From: Saccharum officinarum
Taxonomy: Eukaryota > Streptophyta > Magnoliopsida > Poales > Poaceae
Assembly (NCBI GenBank): GCA_020631735.1
Contig: CM036179.1
Span: forward strand, 21,629,063-21,693,062
Direction: 5' to 3'
Length of the DNA: 64,000 nt
Below, one piece after another: positions 47,178 through 58,730 of the stretch. Made by a program: the position numbers and the translations under genes. Position 1 is the first letter of the stretch, and each line of letters starts with the position of its first letter. The notes beneath the pieces are model-generated. The model did not search any database. It was not told where the DNA came from and saw only the letters and a list, made by a program, of their open reading frames with translations.

Positions 47178-50100
47178 ATGGACAAGAAGAAGGTGGCGGT
47201 GCCGACGGTGTGCCATGGGCACTCGCGCCCGGTGGTGGACCTCTTCTACAGCCCCGTCACGCCCGACGGCTACTTCCTCATCAGCGCCAGCAAAGGTACG
47301 CCAACCCTGAACCCGTCACTCTCGATTTATAGATTGAGTGTGTGTGTGTAATATTGTGGAATGTGAATTGCACGATGATTAAGATAGATGGTTCCTAAGT
47401 GAAAAATGCAGTTAATTTCATAGATACTGGTGGATTGTGTGGTCATGTACACTCGGCTGCTACCGATGTCGTTCGTCTTGGTAAGGATGTAACTGTCAGA
47501 CACCCTGGTCCAGGATCTGGATATATATTGGTTTATCATTACACATAGATGTTTTATTATATTAGTTTCAAGCAGTTGCTGTTTGAAATGCGAGATCGAT
47601 CCATCAATTTATCAATACCTGATAAATTGGCTATGCTATTCAGTTGTCATTGGCTCATTGTATTTAGCTGCCTCCGCGTTTTGTGTGCATTCAAGTTCAA
47701 AACAAGCCATTGAGTCACTGAGAGATGAGACCACATCTTGTTTGCGTCCGATCCCATGGCAATCAGTGTTTAAGGGACTTGCGTCATTGCTCTTTAACAT
47801 AGCAAAACTGAGGAACTGTTGTAATTTTCAGGGCTTAAGCTGAACCTGATACTAACGTTGTTGAGTGTTGACCGTATAACTGTTCTTTTGAGCCTAATTA
47901 CTTGATCCACTTATGCAAAATTTGGATTCCTTGTTGGAAGTATTATCTTAGGTATCTCTTTGGTTTAGCTAAATAGTCAGTTCCTATAGTTTTTACTGTA
48001 CAGCAATCATTAGATTTTTGAGCATTAGTTGGCACAAGAAATTTGACTATTTATTCGGCAGTTCACTTCTACTGGATCATATCATAAATTCTGGTGAAGG
48101 GCGTGTCCATATTTATACGGTACAGGGGCAATGTCATCATTTACAATTTGCACCGTGTGAGCTTTGTCTATTGTTGGATAGTGTTCCTTGCTTATTGCAT
48201 CGCTGTTATTGATATCATGGTTTTGTTTGCAGACTCAAATCCAATGCTTCGCAATGGTGAAACTGGAGATTGGATTGGGACATTTCAAGGCCACAAAGGC
48301 GCTGTATGGAGTGCTTGCCTTGACACCAATGCTCTGCGTGCTGCGTCTGGTTCTGCTGACTTTTCAGCGTATGGTTCTCATTTCGCAAAGTCCCCTGGTG
48401 TTACTGTAATTATAATCCCTCTGAAGGATGTTGCATATCATCTGAATTGACCATCTGTTTACCATTCTCTGGTGGATTTTTTTCTTGTGTTATCTCAAGT
48501 TGGCTGTTTATTAGTACATTAATCATATCAAAAGCAAATATGATACAAACTATGTGAAATAAACGCTACCAAGAAACACAAAATTAACTTCTGCATGGAT
48601 GTTTTGACTTGGAGACAAGTCGAAAGTGTAAATGGCTAAATGCTAATCTATTTAAGTTAACCAACCTATATCTTTGAATAATATGTTTACTAGATGGATT
48701 TTGCACCAGCTACCTGAATGAAAAAAAATGAACGGTCAAAATGACATGGGATGGTTTACATGAATGGCATATAAGCTCAGTTTCCACATGATGCTCTAGA
48801 TTGTCTGTTTCCATTTTTGGGAATATGTGTTGATTATCTTTTTTTTTCAGAAAAATATGGGATGCATTAACAGGCGATGTGCTCCACTCCTTCGAACACA
48901 AGCATATTGTCCGTGCATGTGCTTTTTCTGAGGTTATGGTCTTACCATATTGAAGCATCATACATGTTCCTCTCCTGTAGTCAAGTAATTCTGTTGGCTG
49001 CTTTTATTACCCTTTTTGTCGCCTTGTTCCGATCAATTCTTTTTTGCCTGGTGACCTGCAACACATTCCTTTATTTTTATTGGTTGAGTGTAATGGTGAT
49101 TATTTGTATTATTTTGGGTTGTAAATTTCAAACACCTGCTTATCATATTGGTTATTAATAATGCCAAAAATGTCTGTACCCATTGCTTTTGTGTGGTTGC
49201 ATGGATCGCTAGAATTGATGATTTATGCAAACTTTGTCTAGGAAGTGTCCAAAAACACTATATTTGTGCCTAAAAGTTTATCAATATTCTGTTACAATTT
49301 TTGGATTGACCGATTGACCTTAAATTAGCATCCTATTGAATTACTGATGTAAACGTCACTGATCTGATCATCACAAGTTTTTAAGTGGGTCTAGTTGATA
49401 TCATACTTCAAAGTGATCCACAGCCTTGCATTGTCTAAGAAAGTTATTAGTTTATGATGAAACAGTAGAATTTCAATCCTTTCTTATCTTCTAAGCTATC
49501 ATAAACTTTCCTTTCCATTTAACTCTATTTATTCAATCTTCTCATGTGATTCAGGTCGGAATTTTCTAATTTAACTAGGTGGTCGATTATGCCTCTTCTA
49601 TTTCTTGGAGAGTATGTAGTTTCATTATTATGTATAGCTACTTGTCCAGTTGTGTACATTCTGAAATCTGAACTGTAGCAAGATGACTTGCTAGTCTAGT
49701 CTGAAATTCTGTATAAGGTTTATTTTCTCAAGCGCAGTTACCTTACTCATCAAATAGGATTTGGAAATGTCCATCTTGAAGATAACCTTCTTATGACTAA
49801 TTCTAGAAATTTAACCATTAAATCATTTTAAACTTCTTTGAATCCCTACAGGATTGTTTTCTTTCCTTCAGTTTATTTTTCGCCGCATTAACCCAGAGAG
49901 TATTCTGCATGCATAGATTTATATCTCATAAAACACAAATGTTTCTTGCAGGATACCCACATGTTGCTTACAGGAGGTTTTGAGAAGATTTTGCGTATAT
50001 ACGATTTGAACCGCCCAGATGCAACTCCAAGAGAAATTGACAAATCACCTGGTTCTGTCAGAACTGTCACTTGGCTTCATAGTGACCAAACTATACTAAG

Positions 50101-53100
50101 TTCCTGCACGGATTTAGGTGGTGTGAGGTTTGTCTGCATGTACTGTTAACTGCATTATTTTTAGCTCCCGAATAGTATTGCCAATTTGCCATGTAGAAGT
50201 TGATTTTATATACAAAATAAGCATGCTGAACTGTTATTGATAGGGCCTGGCAGAGGTGGCTGTTATTTGGGGTCGGGCCCTGTTAAACTGCGAACACAAA
50301 GACATAATTCAGAATTCAACTTTTACCAATTCATTTAATTTTGAAATAATAATTAAATTTTTGCACTGAAGAAGCTCCTCTATTTCCCTAGAAATCATAT
50401 CTTGATCTCTCTCTACTGCGTCTCTTTAGTTGCAAAGTCTGCACCTTAAGTATGTCACTGTCCAAAGTGTGTCAACGCACATATCAATACAAATACCAAT
50501 ATGGACATATACATCTGTGGATCCAGTGATTTTGATATAGGAATATGAGGTAATAAGATTGATTATTTACCCTTTACAGGTTTGTAGAAATTTCCTTGCA
50601 CTTTTTTGAAGAACTCTAATTAAAATAATGTTAAGCTGAACTATGTATTTAACGAGTACCTTGTCAAAACATGTGTTAAATTTAAGATATGTATTTTTTT
50701 TGTTCTTGTTGATTGGTACCGCCTCTTGATAGGTTATGGGTTGTATTGACAGATTGTGGGATGTAAGGACTGGGAAAATTGTCCAAACACTTGAAACCAA
50801 ATCACCTGTCACCAGTGCAGAAGTAAGCCAAGATGGTCGGTTTATCACGACAACTGATGGCTCAAGCGTGAAGTTTTGGGATGCAAATCAGTAAGACATT
50901 TCTGTACCTTACTTTAACAATGCCGAGAGATGCGTTGGCTTTGTTGCTTACAGAATATCTCTTGTTTTTCTGCAGCTTTGGACTTGTTAAGAGCTATAAT
51001 ATGCCATGTGCAGTGGAGTCAGCTTCTCTTGAACCGAAATGTGGGAATAAGTTTGTCACTGGTGGAGAAGACATGTGGGTTCGTGTCTTCGATTTCTTCA
51101 CTGGAGAAGAATTAGGTAAGTCTCTCTGTTTCAAGGTTTTACTTGATTGTCATGACATCATGATACCTGCAACTTGTTTCAGAATATTCTTGCTGCAACA
51201 CATTTGCCTTGTCAAGAGCGCCCCCCCCCCCCCCCCCCCCCCCCCAAGCCTTTTCCTGTTAGCAACATTAGATTGTCATTTGCAAGGCTGCAATGAACCA
51301 TGGTTAATGTTTGACCCCATATGACGAATCTTTAGTTCTTCGCTTAGTCTGTTATTCAAATTGTTTATTTTCTCGAACACGCGCCAGAGCTGCATATCAT
51401 TTTATTAAGAAGAAGAAATAAAGGGGGGTAAGAACACTTACAACACACAACCACACTGTCCCAATTCTTCATGCACACCTTTAAAAGATGTACATGACCT
51501 CGCCCTAAGTTTGAACTTACATCTGGCTCAAGGACAAGGAGGGGTACGAAATGCCTCCAGGCCTTCACAAGCAAGCTGAAGTGCTCTAGCTATGCTAGGA
51601 GAAACCCCATTAAACACACAACGGGTACGGTGGTTCCACAATGTCCAGGCCCCTAGATGATGAGGGAGTTAAGTCCCTTCTGAATCAGGTTATCAACCCC
51701 TACAATGATGAGGGAGTTATGTCCCTTCTGAATCAGTTTATCAACTCCAACAACAGATTTTTTTCCCACCTATCAACAAGGGAGAACTCCGCAGCTTGCG
51801 AAGCAAGGATCGGTAGCCAACCATTTGCAAAATGTTGAGTCAGAATTCCCAGGAAAACACACAGGACAAGAGGTGATTCATCACCTCTTTATCTTGATCA
51901 CAATGTGGGCATTAGGCTGGATTTGGAAGGTCTCGTGTGCAAGACGAACAGCAGTCCAACATCTACCATGGGCAACTAGCCACAAAATGAAGCGGCATTT
52001 GCCCGGGCCCAGTATTTCCAAATCATTTCCCATGGAAGAGACCCTCATATGCTGTTTTAGTGGAGTACTGACCATTAGCTGAGAAATGTGAAATTTGAGA
52101 GTCCTCCGCACCAGGTTTCAGGGCCACCTCAGAAAGAAGATCCCAAAGCAGTATACATTCAGAAATCACAATTACAGTCAGTGCACCTTGGATATCAGAA
52201 ATCCAGGCCTGACCAGTGAGGGCCCCAAGCACTGTCCTTTTGGGAGCAAATCTAAACACACGAGGAGCAAGATTGGCTATTCTCTGGACATGAATCCATC
52301 TATCGGTGCAAAATAAAGTTTTTACCCCATCTCCCACCTTGGTTGTTACTGCCAAAGAGAAGAAAGCATGGACATAGTGATGAACTTGAATAGGAAACTT
52401 CAATCGTGGCTGACTGGGGTCAATTTTTTGTAACCACAGCCAATGCATTCTGAGAGCCCAACCAAGGTTTTGGAGATTAGAGATGCCTAGTCCACTGAGT
52501 TCTCGAGGGAGACAGATCTTGGCCCATGCCAGTAGGCTCTTTATTCAAAAGTGTAGCTGATATTCTGCTTGTTTATTTGCTTTAGTCCTCTCTTTTTTAA
52601 TAAGTGCCAGTTGCTTGTAGACCTGAACTTCCGAAGTCTGTTTATGGTACCATTTCTTTAAAGTTGTTTCTGGTACTATATAAGTTTGTTTCGGCTGCCG
52701 CCTGGTTCACAGCTGTGGTTAAATAAATGTTGCTAGTCGACATAAGTGTTCTGTTTCTTATGGGATCATTCCAAGCATTCTTTTTATTAGCATTCTTTTG
52801 TTTTTCAAACCCTTATTAGCATTCATTTGAAGTAGCTCAGAGATGTTATAGAAGCTATAGAACATTCTGTTTTCATTACATGACAGTTGAATATTCATTC
52901 CGTTGCGGTCATTATTGTAAGTTATTATCCAAAAAACTATGCACCTGACTATCCTCACTGAACCTGTGGCTATGTTGCTTTCTGCTAAACAGCATGTAAC
53001 AAGGGGCACCATGGTCCGGTCCACTGCGTACGGTTTACTCCTGTCGGTGAATCTTATGCATCAGGATCCGAAGATGGAACCATCCGGATCTGGCAGTTGG

Positions 53101-53225
53101 GTCCAGCTAACAGCGACGAGCAGGAGGCAGCAAGTGCAAACGGGAAGACAATTGTCAGGGTAAATGATGTCGCACGCAAGATCGAGGGCTTCCACATTCC
53201 TAAGGACGTGCAGGCAGAGGGGTAG
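47178..53225 (+). CDS. STRAP-like WD40-repeat protein
   Basis: Seven exons on the plus strand: 47178-47295, 48233-48368, 48851-48932, 49952-50127, 50753-50890, 50976-51115 and 52993-53225. All borders are GT-AG; 1023 nt, 340 aa. The product matches plant homologues of serine/threonine kinase receptor-associated protein, a WD40 propeller. It opens [20 protein letters not shown]. Repeat units include [93 protein letters not shown] and [17 protein letters not shown], enough for a seven-bladed propeller. Animal STRAP acts in TGF-beta signalling and with the SMN complex; the plant role is less defined and probably scaffolding. An in-frame ATG at 47091 exists, but conservation starts at 47178. Intron 6 (51116-52992) carries a LINE remnant. 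Confidence 0.95.
51221..51245. repeat. Poly-C tract, 25 bases, in STRAP intron 6
   Basis: Uninterrupted C run; length may be affected by sequencing error. Confidence 0.9.
51361..52540 (-). mobile_element. 5'-truncated LINE (non-LTR) remnant inside STRAP intron 6
   Basis: On the minus strand, open frames 52448-52023 and 52111-51881 contain the end of a plant LINE polyprotein: the zf-RVT region with [20 protein letters not shown] and upstream residues typical of the RT C-terminus ([29 protein letters not shown]). The direct repeat ttattcaaa at 51352-51360 and 52541-52549 brackets it and is a plausible target duplication. Endonuclease and RT catalytic domains are absent, and a frameshift separates the two frames. 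Transcribed only as part of the intron. Confidence 0.75.
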
Positions 53226-53419
53226 GGATGCATGCTTGCTGGGAGACTTTTGTGGGATGCTCTTTCCCTTCGTTCCTCCCAGAATCTGTTGTAAACTTGT
53301 AAAAGTATAAGCACTGACCTTCTGTGGTTGGGTTTCCTGTAACAGCACCTAAGGTGCTATGGTGGAACTTTTATTGGGGGTCCTTGTAGTTCTCAAAGTC
53401 TGGACAGTACTCTCACTAA

Positions 53420-53646
53420 GGGTGTGTTTAGTTCTCGAAAATTTTTGGCTGGGCTATTGTAGCATTTTCGTTTGTATTTGTCAATTAGTGTCCAATCATG
53501 GACTAATTAGGCTCAAAAGATTCGTCTTGTGGTTTTCTACCAAATTATGTAATTAGTTTTTTTTCGTCTACATTTAATGCTCCATGCATGTGTTTAAACA
53601 TTCAATGTGATGGGGAATCTTGAAAATTTTTGGAACTAAACATGGC
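53420..53646. mobile_element. Tourist-like MITE, copy 5, in the STRAP 3' flank
   Basis: gggtgtgtttagttctcgaa at the left and ggaactaaacatggc at the right, with internal ggactaattaggctcaaaag and taatgctccatgcatg. taa precedes it and ttaa follows it. Confidence 0.7.
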
Positions 53647-53830
53647 TTAAGGTGAACGAATATATGAGTAAAAAAAGAGAGGCATTTTTATGTTTTTTTC
53701 GGTTTAGGGTTAAATATACCATTTTTAGTTCGTTATTAATCGTGTGCAGCTGAATAGTAATCGTTTATTAATCGGCTACCCATCACTCCCACGAGGATGA
53801 TTGTTAGCCTGGTCGCGACACACCGAAACG

Positions 53831-54008
53831 GATTGCCATAACTGCCTGTCCCTTTGATTGATCTAGCAAAGCACTGTACATGGATGATTCCCCTTCGATG
53901 GTGCTGTTTGAGAGTTTGAGATTGCCATAACTGCCTGTCCCTTTGATTGATCTAGCAAAGCACTGTACATGGAAGATTCCCCTTCGATGGTGTTGTTTGA
54001 GAGTTTGA
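53831..54008. repeat. Tandem duplication, 2 x 89 bp
   Basis: Units 53831-53919 and 53920-54008, starting gattgccataactgcctgtc, differ at two positions (tggatgatt/tggaagatt and gtgctg/gtgttg). Confidence 0.95.
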
Positions 54009-54275
54009 GATGTTCAGCGACATGTCCTTTGTTTGGTTGAGGTGAAATGAGATGAAGCTAAAAATCAGACGGAGGAGCTAGTGAGTTGAGATGGTTCATG
54101 TATCGAAGAGCAGAAAGGCTCAGATCAAACATCAGCCACGCCATCGAGAGATTGTAGAATTGTCAGAACACAGAACTGTCAACTGCTAGATAGGACAGGG
54201 CCGAGGGCCATACAGAAACAACACGAATGCTATTGCTATGTATAATCCGAACTCAGAGAAGTCAATCATCGCCTT

Positions 54276-54370
54276 CGGCCTGTTCGTTTCGCTGGTTTAT
54301 TGTGCTGAAAGTACTGTTCGCTGGTTTGTTGTGAGAGAAAAACACTGCTGGATGGCTGCTGATTGCGCTA
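54276..54370. mobile_element. MITE fragment in the KCS 3' flank
   Basis: ggcctgttcgtttcgctgg and gttgtgagagaaaaacact match the family seen whole at 58344-58489. The right terminus is missing. Confidence 0.5.
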
Positions 54371-54436
54371 TTGCAAACTATTGCAAACTCCGAAGGAATA
54401 GTAAGCACTATCGTTAACCACGATCGGTGGTGCATT

Positions 54437-56020
54437 TCACTCGCTGGAAACCTTGGAGACCTTGGGAACATCCACGGGGAACCTGTCGATCTCGTCCATC
54501 CACGGGTTGGTCTCCTCCGCCGGGTTCACCGACCGGAGCGCCCTCCACACGGCGCTGTTGCACTTGAACCCCGACCCGAACGCGATCTGCCACACCCGGT
54601 GGCGCCGGCGGATCCTGCCCTTGGCCTCGCTGTAGGCCAGCTCGTACCAGAGCGAGCTGCTGGACGTGTTCCCGAACCGGTGCAGCGTCATCCGCGACGG
54701 CTCCATGTGCCAGTCCGTGAGCGACAGGTTGCTCTCCAGCTCGTCCAGCACGGCGCGCCCGCCCGCGTGGATGCAGAAGTGCTCGAACGCCAGCTTGAAG
54801 TCCGGGATGTACGGCTTCACCTTCTTCATCTTGAGCACCTTCTTGGCGACCAGCGTGGCCATGAACAGCAGCTGCTCCGACAGCGGCAGCACCAGCGGGC
54901 CCAGCGTCGTGATGTTGGTCTTGAGCGCGTCGCCCGCCACGGCCATCAGGTCCCTCGACAGCGACACGCCCAGGACGCCCTCGCCGTCCTCCTCCTGCGT
55001 CACGCAGCCGAAGCACCGGTCGTCGGCGCCCTTGTGCGTGCGCACCGTGTGCACCAGCTCGTACTTGGCCCGCCGCCGGTCGGACCGCCGGTTCGAGAGC
55101 AGCACCGCCGCGCCGCCCATCCGGAACAGGCAGTTGGACACCAGCTTGGAGCGGTCGTTGCCCGAGTACCAGTTGAGCGTGATGTTCTCCGTGCTGATCA
55201 CCAGCGCGTACGACCCCGGGTGCGTCTGCAGCAGGTCCCTGGCGAGGTCCACGGACAGCAGCCCGGCGCTGCACCCCATCCCGCCCAGGTTGTAGCTCAC
55301 CACGTTCCCGCGCAGCTTGTAGTGGTTCACCACCATGGCCGACAGCGACGGCGTCGGGCTGAACAGGCTGCAGTTCACCACCAGGATCCCGATGTCCTTG
55401 GGCTTGACGCCCGTCTTGGCCAGCAGCTCGTCCACGGCGCCGAACATCACCTCCCGCGCCTCCGCGCGCGCCTCGTCCATGGACGGGTTGGGCGGCACCC
55501 GCGTGACGGCGGGGGGCAGGTACGTGTCCTCGCCGAGCCCCGAGCGCTCCAGGATCTTGCGCTGGAACTCGAGGCTGGCGTCCGTGAAGCAGCCCGTGAG
55601 CCTGGAGCAGCGCATGAAGGTCTCGCGCGTGCACCGCCGCTCGGGACCCGGCTTGTAGCAGGCGAAGTCCACCAGGTACACGGGCCGCGGGCGGGTCAGG
55701 AAGTAGGCCGTGCCGAGGAAGACGAGCAGCGTGGAGCAGGCCACCACGGAGATGAGGTTGAGGCGGAGGTGCGCCCACAGGTCGGCCACGTCGCGCGGGG
55801 ACAGCGTGGAGAGGTGCACGGCGACCAGCACCATCAGCGGGGTCAGCAGCAGGTACATGCCGTGGGTGATGAGGTAATGGTACCCCAGCTTCACGTACTT
55901 GAGCCGCACCGACTGCTGGAAGTCCGGCAGCTGCCGCGACAGCGACGGCGACGGCGTTGGCGTGGCGCCCGCGGCGGCGGCCGCGGAGGCCGGATTGGTC
56001 GGCGGCGTTGGGTTTTCCAT
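54437..56020 (-). CDS. 3-ketoacyl-CoA synthase (KCS), very-long-chain fatty acid elongase
   Basis: One uninterrupted coding exon, 527 aa, typical of plant KCS. It catalyses condensation of malonyl-CoA with a long-chain acyl-CoA, the first and rate-limiting step of the ER elongase that feeds cuticular wax, suberin and sphingolipid synthesis. Two N-terminal membrane segments (about 52-70 and 88-107) are followed by the FAE1/CUT1-like condensing domain. The catalytic triad is visible: Cys250 in GGMGCSAG, His418 in [13 protein letters not shown] and Asn451 in [23 protein letters not shown] lies near the C terminus. I chose the ATG at 56020 (MENPTPP). An in-frame ATG eight codons upstream lies before an acceptor-like ttacag at 56033-56028, so it is probably intronic. 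The KCS subgroup is not assigned. Confidence 0.95.
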   Translation of the reverse strand: MENPTPPTNPASAAAAAGATPTPSPSLSRQLPDFQQSVRLKYVKLGYHYLITHGMYLLLTPLMVLVAVHLSTLSPRDVADLWAHLRLNLISVVACSTLLVFLGTAYFLTRPRPVYLVDFACYKPGPERRCTRETFMRCSRLTGCFTDASLEFQRKILERSGLGEDTYLPPAVTRVPPNPSMDEARAEAREVMFGAVDELLAKTGVKPKDIGILVVNCSLFSPTPSLSAMVVNHYKLRGNVVSYNLGGMGCSAGLLSVDLARDLLQTHPGSYALVISTENITLNWYSGNDRSKLVSNCLFRMGGAAVLLSNRRSDRRRAKYELVHTVRTHKGADDRCFGCVTQEEDGEGVLGVSLSRDLMAVAGDALKTNITTLGPLVLPLSEQLLFMATLVAKKVLKMKKVKPYIPDFKLAFEHFCIHAGGRAVLDELESNLSLTDWHMEPSRMTLHRFGNTSSSSLWYELAYSEAKGRIRRRHRVWQIAFGSGFKCNSAVWRALRSVNPAEETNPWMDEIDRFPVDVPKVSKVSSE

Positions 56021-56027
56021 GGCCCCT

Positions 56028-56532
56028 CTGTAACACAGAGACACAGAGTTCGGCCGGTCAGTAAAACGCGAAAAACAACAACGCCGAGATGAAATTTCAC
56101 AATCTTGTGCTTGTTGCTTGTGTAAAGGATCTGAGTAGAGAGATGGCTAGCTGAAAAAAATGCAATGCGTTTCCATAATTTCTTCAACATCCGAGTCAAG
56201 AAATTGCCACAAAATCGACCAAACAAAAATGAATGAAAAGTAACCCTCATATTTTTTTTTCTTAAATCTGAATTATCAGTTATCTTAGGTGCCAAAGAAC
56301 CGCAATTCATCAGAAGAGAAACGGTCACAAGATTTCTTTCTGTTGGAAGAGATGACTCCCCACTAACAGCGCGTAAGAAACTAATCAAGACGAAGAATTT
56401 TTCTTGCGAGGTCAAGATCAGCACGAAAATGGCTACGGGTTCCCTTCCTCAAGGGTAGGAGAAACGAGCAACAACGGATCAAATACGCCATGTGCTCGAT
56501 CAACAAAAGAGGAAAGGCGTCACGATGCGTAC
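56028..56532 (-). other. Probable 5' UTR intron of the KCS gene
   Basis: On the minus strand a pyrimidine-rich ctctgtgttacag ends at 56028, eight bases before the ATG. A donor-like ttg|gtacgc lies at 56533/56532. The intervening sequence is AT-rich, unlike the GC-rich flanks. Inferred from splice-like signals only. Confidence 0.5.
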
Positions 56533-56695
56533 CAATCAAACTGCAGAGGAGCCGCCGCCTCCGTCTGACACCAGATCAAGTCCCCTCTGATCGGAACCAG
56601 GCTTCGCTCGCCGCACGACGAAGAACGAGGTCAGGGAGCACTGGAGCAGAGGAGCCGCCGATTCGGTTCGCTGCCCCAGCCGCCGGAGCCGGGGG

Positions 56696-56702
56696 TTTAA
56701 TA
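56696..56702 (-). promoter_or_regulatory. Possible TATA box of the KCS gene
   Basis: Minus strand reads CTATTAAACCC in otherwise GC-rich sequence, about 165 bp upstream of the proposed 5' UTR donor. This would give a 5' exon of roughly 130 bp. Confidence 0.4.
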
Positions 56703-57038
56703 GAGGAAGAGGAGAGGGAGGTGAAGGTGCGAGGACCCACCTGACAGCTTCGGCGGCCCCGGCGCAGGAGCGGCGGCACGCCAGCCGTACGCTGGCGTTG
56801 ACCGATGGAGGGCCGGATGGTGGTGGCGGGCGTTCGACTTCGAACGGGCGGACGGATGGAGGCCGCCTGTTCCTTCCCCGCACGTTCGTTCCGTGTGAGC
56901 GCAACCGCGCACGCGCAGGCAGATGCTACCGTTGCGTACTGCGCTGCGCTGTGGACCCGGTACCTGACGCGCCTCTGACGGGTGACGGGCGGGTGGGCCC
57001 GTTTCGAGATGGCATGGGCTGGCCGAGGGTTGGGGGCA
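56703..57038. other. GC-rich upstream region of the KCS gene
   Basis: No gene recognised. Overlapping Arg/Pro-rich frames on both strands are compositional. Probably distal promoter. Confidence 0.4.
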
Positions 57039-57046
57039 CCACCAGC

Positions 57047-57993
57047 CAGGGGCGGAGCTACAGGGTGGTTCCTGTGGGCCGCGGACCACCCTGCGCTCAA
57101 GCCCAACCAGGCCATGGTCTTTGGACGTCTATGCCTCTATGGCGCTCTATCTGCCGCTCGCCCTTCGCGGCTTCGCGAATCGCAATATCACAATGCCGCC
57201 GCCGCACCATTTCATATTCCCGTATTTCCGTGCTGGTGCAAATGCCCCTTCCTTCTCGTGTTCTTCCGTCGGTGTGGCTTCCGTGCGCGTGCGTCAGGCG
57301 ACGACGCCGTGACGGCAGCAACAACGGGCGCGGGCTGCGTGGTCATCGCCCATCGGCGAGACGATAGCCGATTGCGAGCTCCGAGCAAGCAGCAACCCAG
57401 CCCAAGCCTGAGCGGCTAAGCCAATCATCCTGCTGCCTTCCTTACTCACGTTTCTCCTTTTCCTTGGGCAAAATAGGAGACACATCAAGCATTGTTGGCG
57501 ACTGATGATTGGCGATGAGCACAGAGAGCAAAAGTGCACTAAGAGACACATGGTATGCAAAATTTGATTTAGATTCTAGATTTGTAGGGCGTTAGATTAG
57601 TAGAGGAGTTTTTGTGCAAGGTCCAATTATTTACTCTTATTTTAATTGTAGGATCTTTTTGTGCAACATGCATGGTAAATGGGAATAATATAATTGTCTT
57701 GCAATTGAGTGAAGAAGAGATAATCAATACTTTTATGGTTGTTATAAAATGGAGGCCTAACAAGAAGTAATAACGTACTATTCTTAAGCTATTATGGGCA
57801 TGTAATATTTTAATTCTACATTAAGCAATCTAGACTCATCTATTTTATGACATTTGTATGTCCTCTTTAGCTTAATCATATTGCATTTTGTAATTTATTG
57901 TATACTTATTTATCAAGATGTTACAATTATAACGCGGTTAAGAAAATTTCAATTATTGGACCACCCTAGCTCCAAATCCTAGCTACGCCACTG
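57047..57993. mobile_element. hAT-like non-autonomous element (947 bp)
   Basis: Ends caggggcggagctaca and agctacgccactg, with inner agggtggt/accaccct. The 8-bp flanks ccaccagc (57039-57046) and ccaccggc (57994-58001) differ at one base. The left half is GC-rich and the right half AT-rich; no transposase is visible. Confidence 0.7.
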
Positions 57994-58001
57994 CCACCGG
58001 C

Positions 58002-58337
58002 CAGCGACATCTGGCAGTTTGAGATGTGGGGGCGGAGAGAACGTGGCTGGGGTGACGGGACGGGAACGGGATTTTTCCCTTTCTTGCGGGAACGGCCAGC
58101 GGTTTGTCCGTTTCCTCGGCGGATCAGCGGCCAGTTCATTTTCGGTCGAGTGCACTGATCTGAAGTCGTGAGACATCTTTTCGGAGGATTAGCAGGACTC
58201 TACTAATTCGTGGATAAGGCAACTGTCAATGTGAAACGGAACTCTACCAGAGACAGGAACGGTACGATGGTACGGCGAAATCGTGAATCCATCCATGATG
58301 ATCGACGAGCTGCAAGTCACGGTCCTTTGACGAGTCA
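58002..58337. other. Intergenic sequence
   Basis: No gene or repeat border recognised. Confidence 0.4.
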
Positions 58338-58728
58338 GGCCATGGCCTCGTTCGGCTGGCTGGTGGCTGGTGGCTGAGGCTGATTTATTGTGAGAGAAAA
58401 ATACTGTTGGCTGACTGGTGGCTGGTGCTGAACTGGTGTGAGAGAAAAGCACTGCTGGCTGGCTGACAACCAGCCAGCCGAACAAGGCCCATGTTCAGTA
58501 CCCAAAAAGAGCCAAAAATTTTTGCATAGTAACTGTCACATCGAATCTTTGGACGTATGCATGGAGCATTAAATGTAGGTAAAAAAATAACTAATTGCAC
58601 AGTTTGTCTGTAAATGTCGAGATGAATCTTTTGAGCCTAGTTAGTCCATGATTAGACAAATTTTGCCAAATAACAACGAAAAGTGCTACAGGAACTTTTC
58701 CCCAAAAATTTTCGCATCTAAACACGCC
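58338..58728. mobile_element. Tourist-like MITE, copy 6, interrupted near its first bases
   Basis: The main body 58490-58728 has catgttcagtaccc, gagcattaaatgtagg, aactaattgcacagtttgtc and ends ctaaacacgcc. Its first bases (ggccat) lie at 58338-58343, separated by the 146-bp MITE at 58344-58489. Confidence 0.65.
58344..58489. mobile_element. Complete MITE of the gttcggctggc family (146 bp)
   Basis: Terminal ggcctcgttcggctggctgg and ccagccagccgaacaaggcc; 3-bp target duplication cat (58341-58343 and 58490-58492). Two inner copies of gtgagagaaaa-a-actg. Confidence 0.8.
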
Positions 58729-58730
58729 CT

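Larger units (their letters stand above)
53652..54436. other. Intergenic sequence between STRAP-like and KCS genes
   Basis: It contains an 89-bp tandem duplication and a MITE fragment. The genes are convergent, so both 3' UTRs lie in or near this interval. No other gene seen. Confidence 0.5.

Noticed and set aside
54414..56036. 540-codon open frame on the minus strand in a second frame over KCS
   Set aside because: Frame-shifted shadow of the KCS exon, Ala/Gly/Arg-rich, with none of the condensing-enzyme motifs.
54371..56092. 573-codon open frame on the plus strand, antisense to KCS
   Set aside because: It exactly shadows the GC-rich KCS coding exon. The translation is rich in Arg, Val, His and Pro with no domain, as expected when third-position G/C removes antisense stops.
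56490..57419. Apparent small genes upstream of KCS
   Set aside because: They overlap the proposed KCS leader exon and a hAT-like element and contain no recognisable domain.
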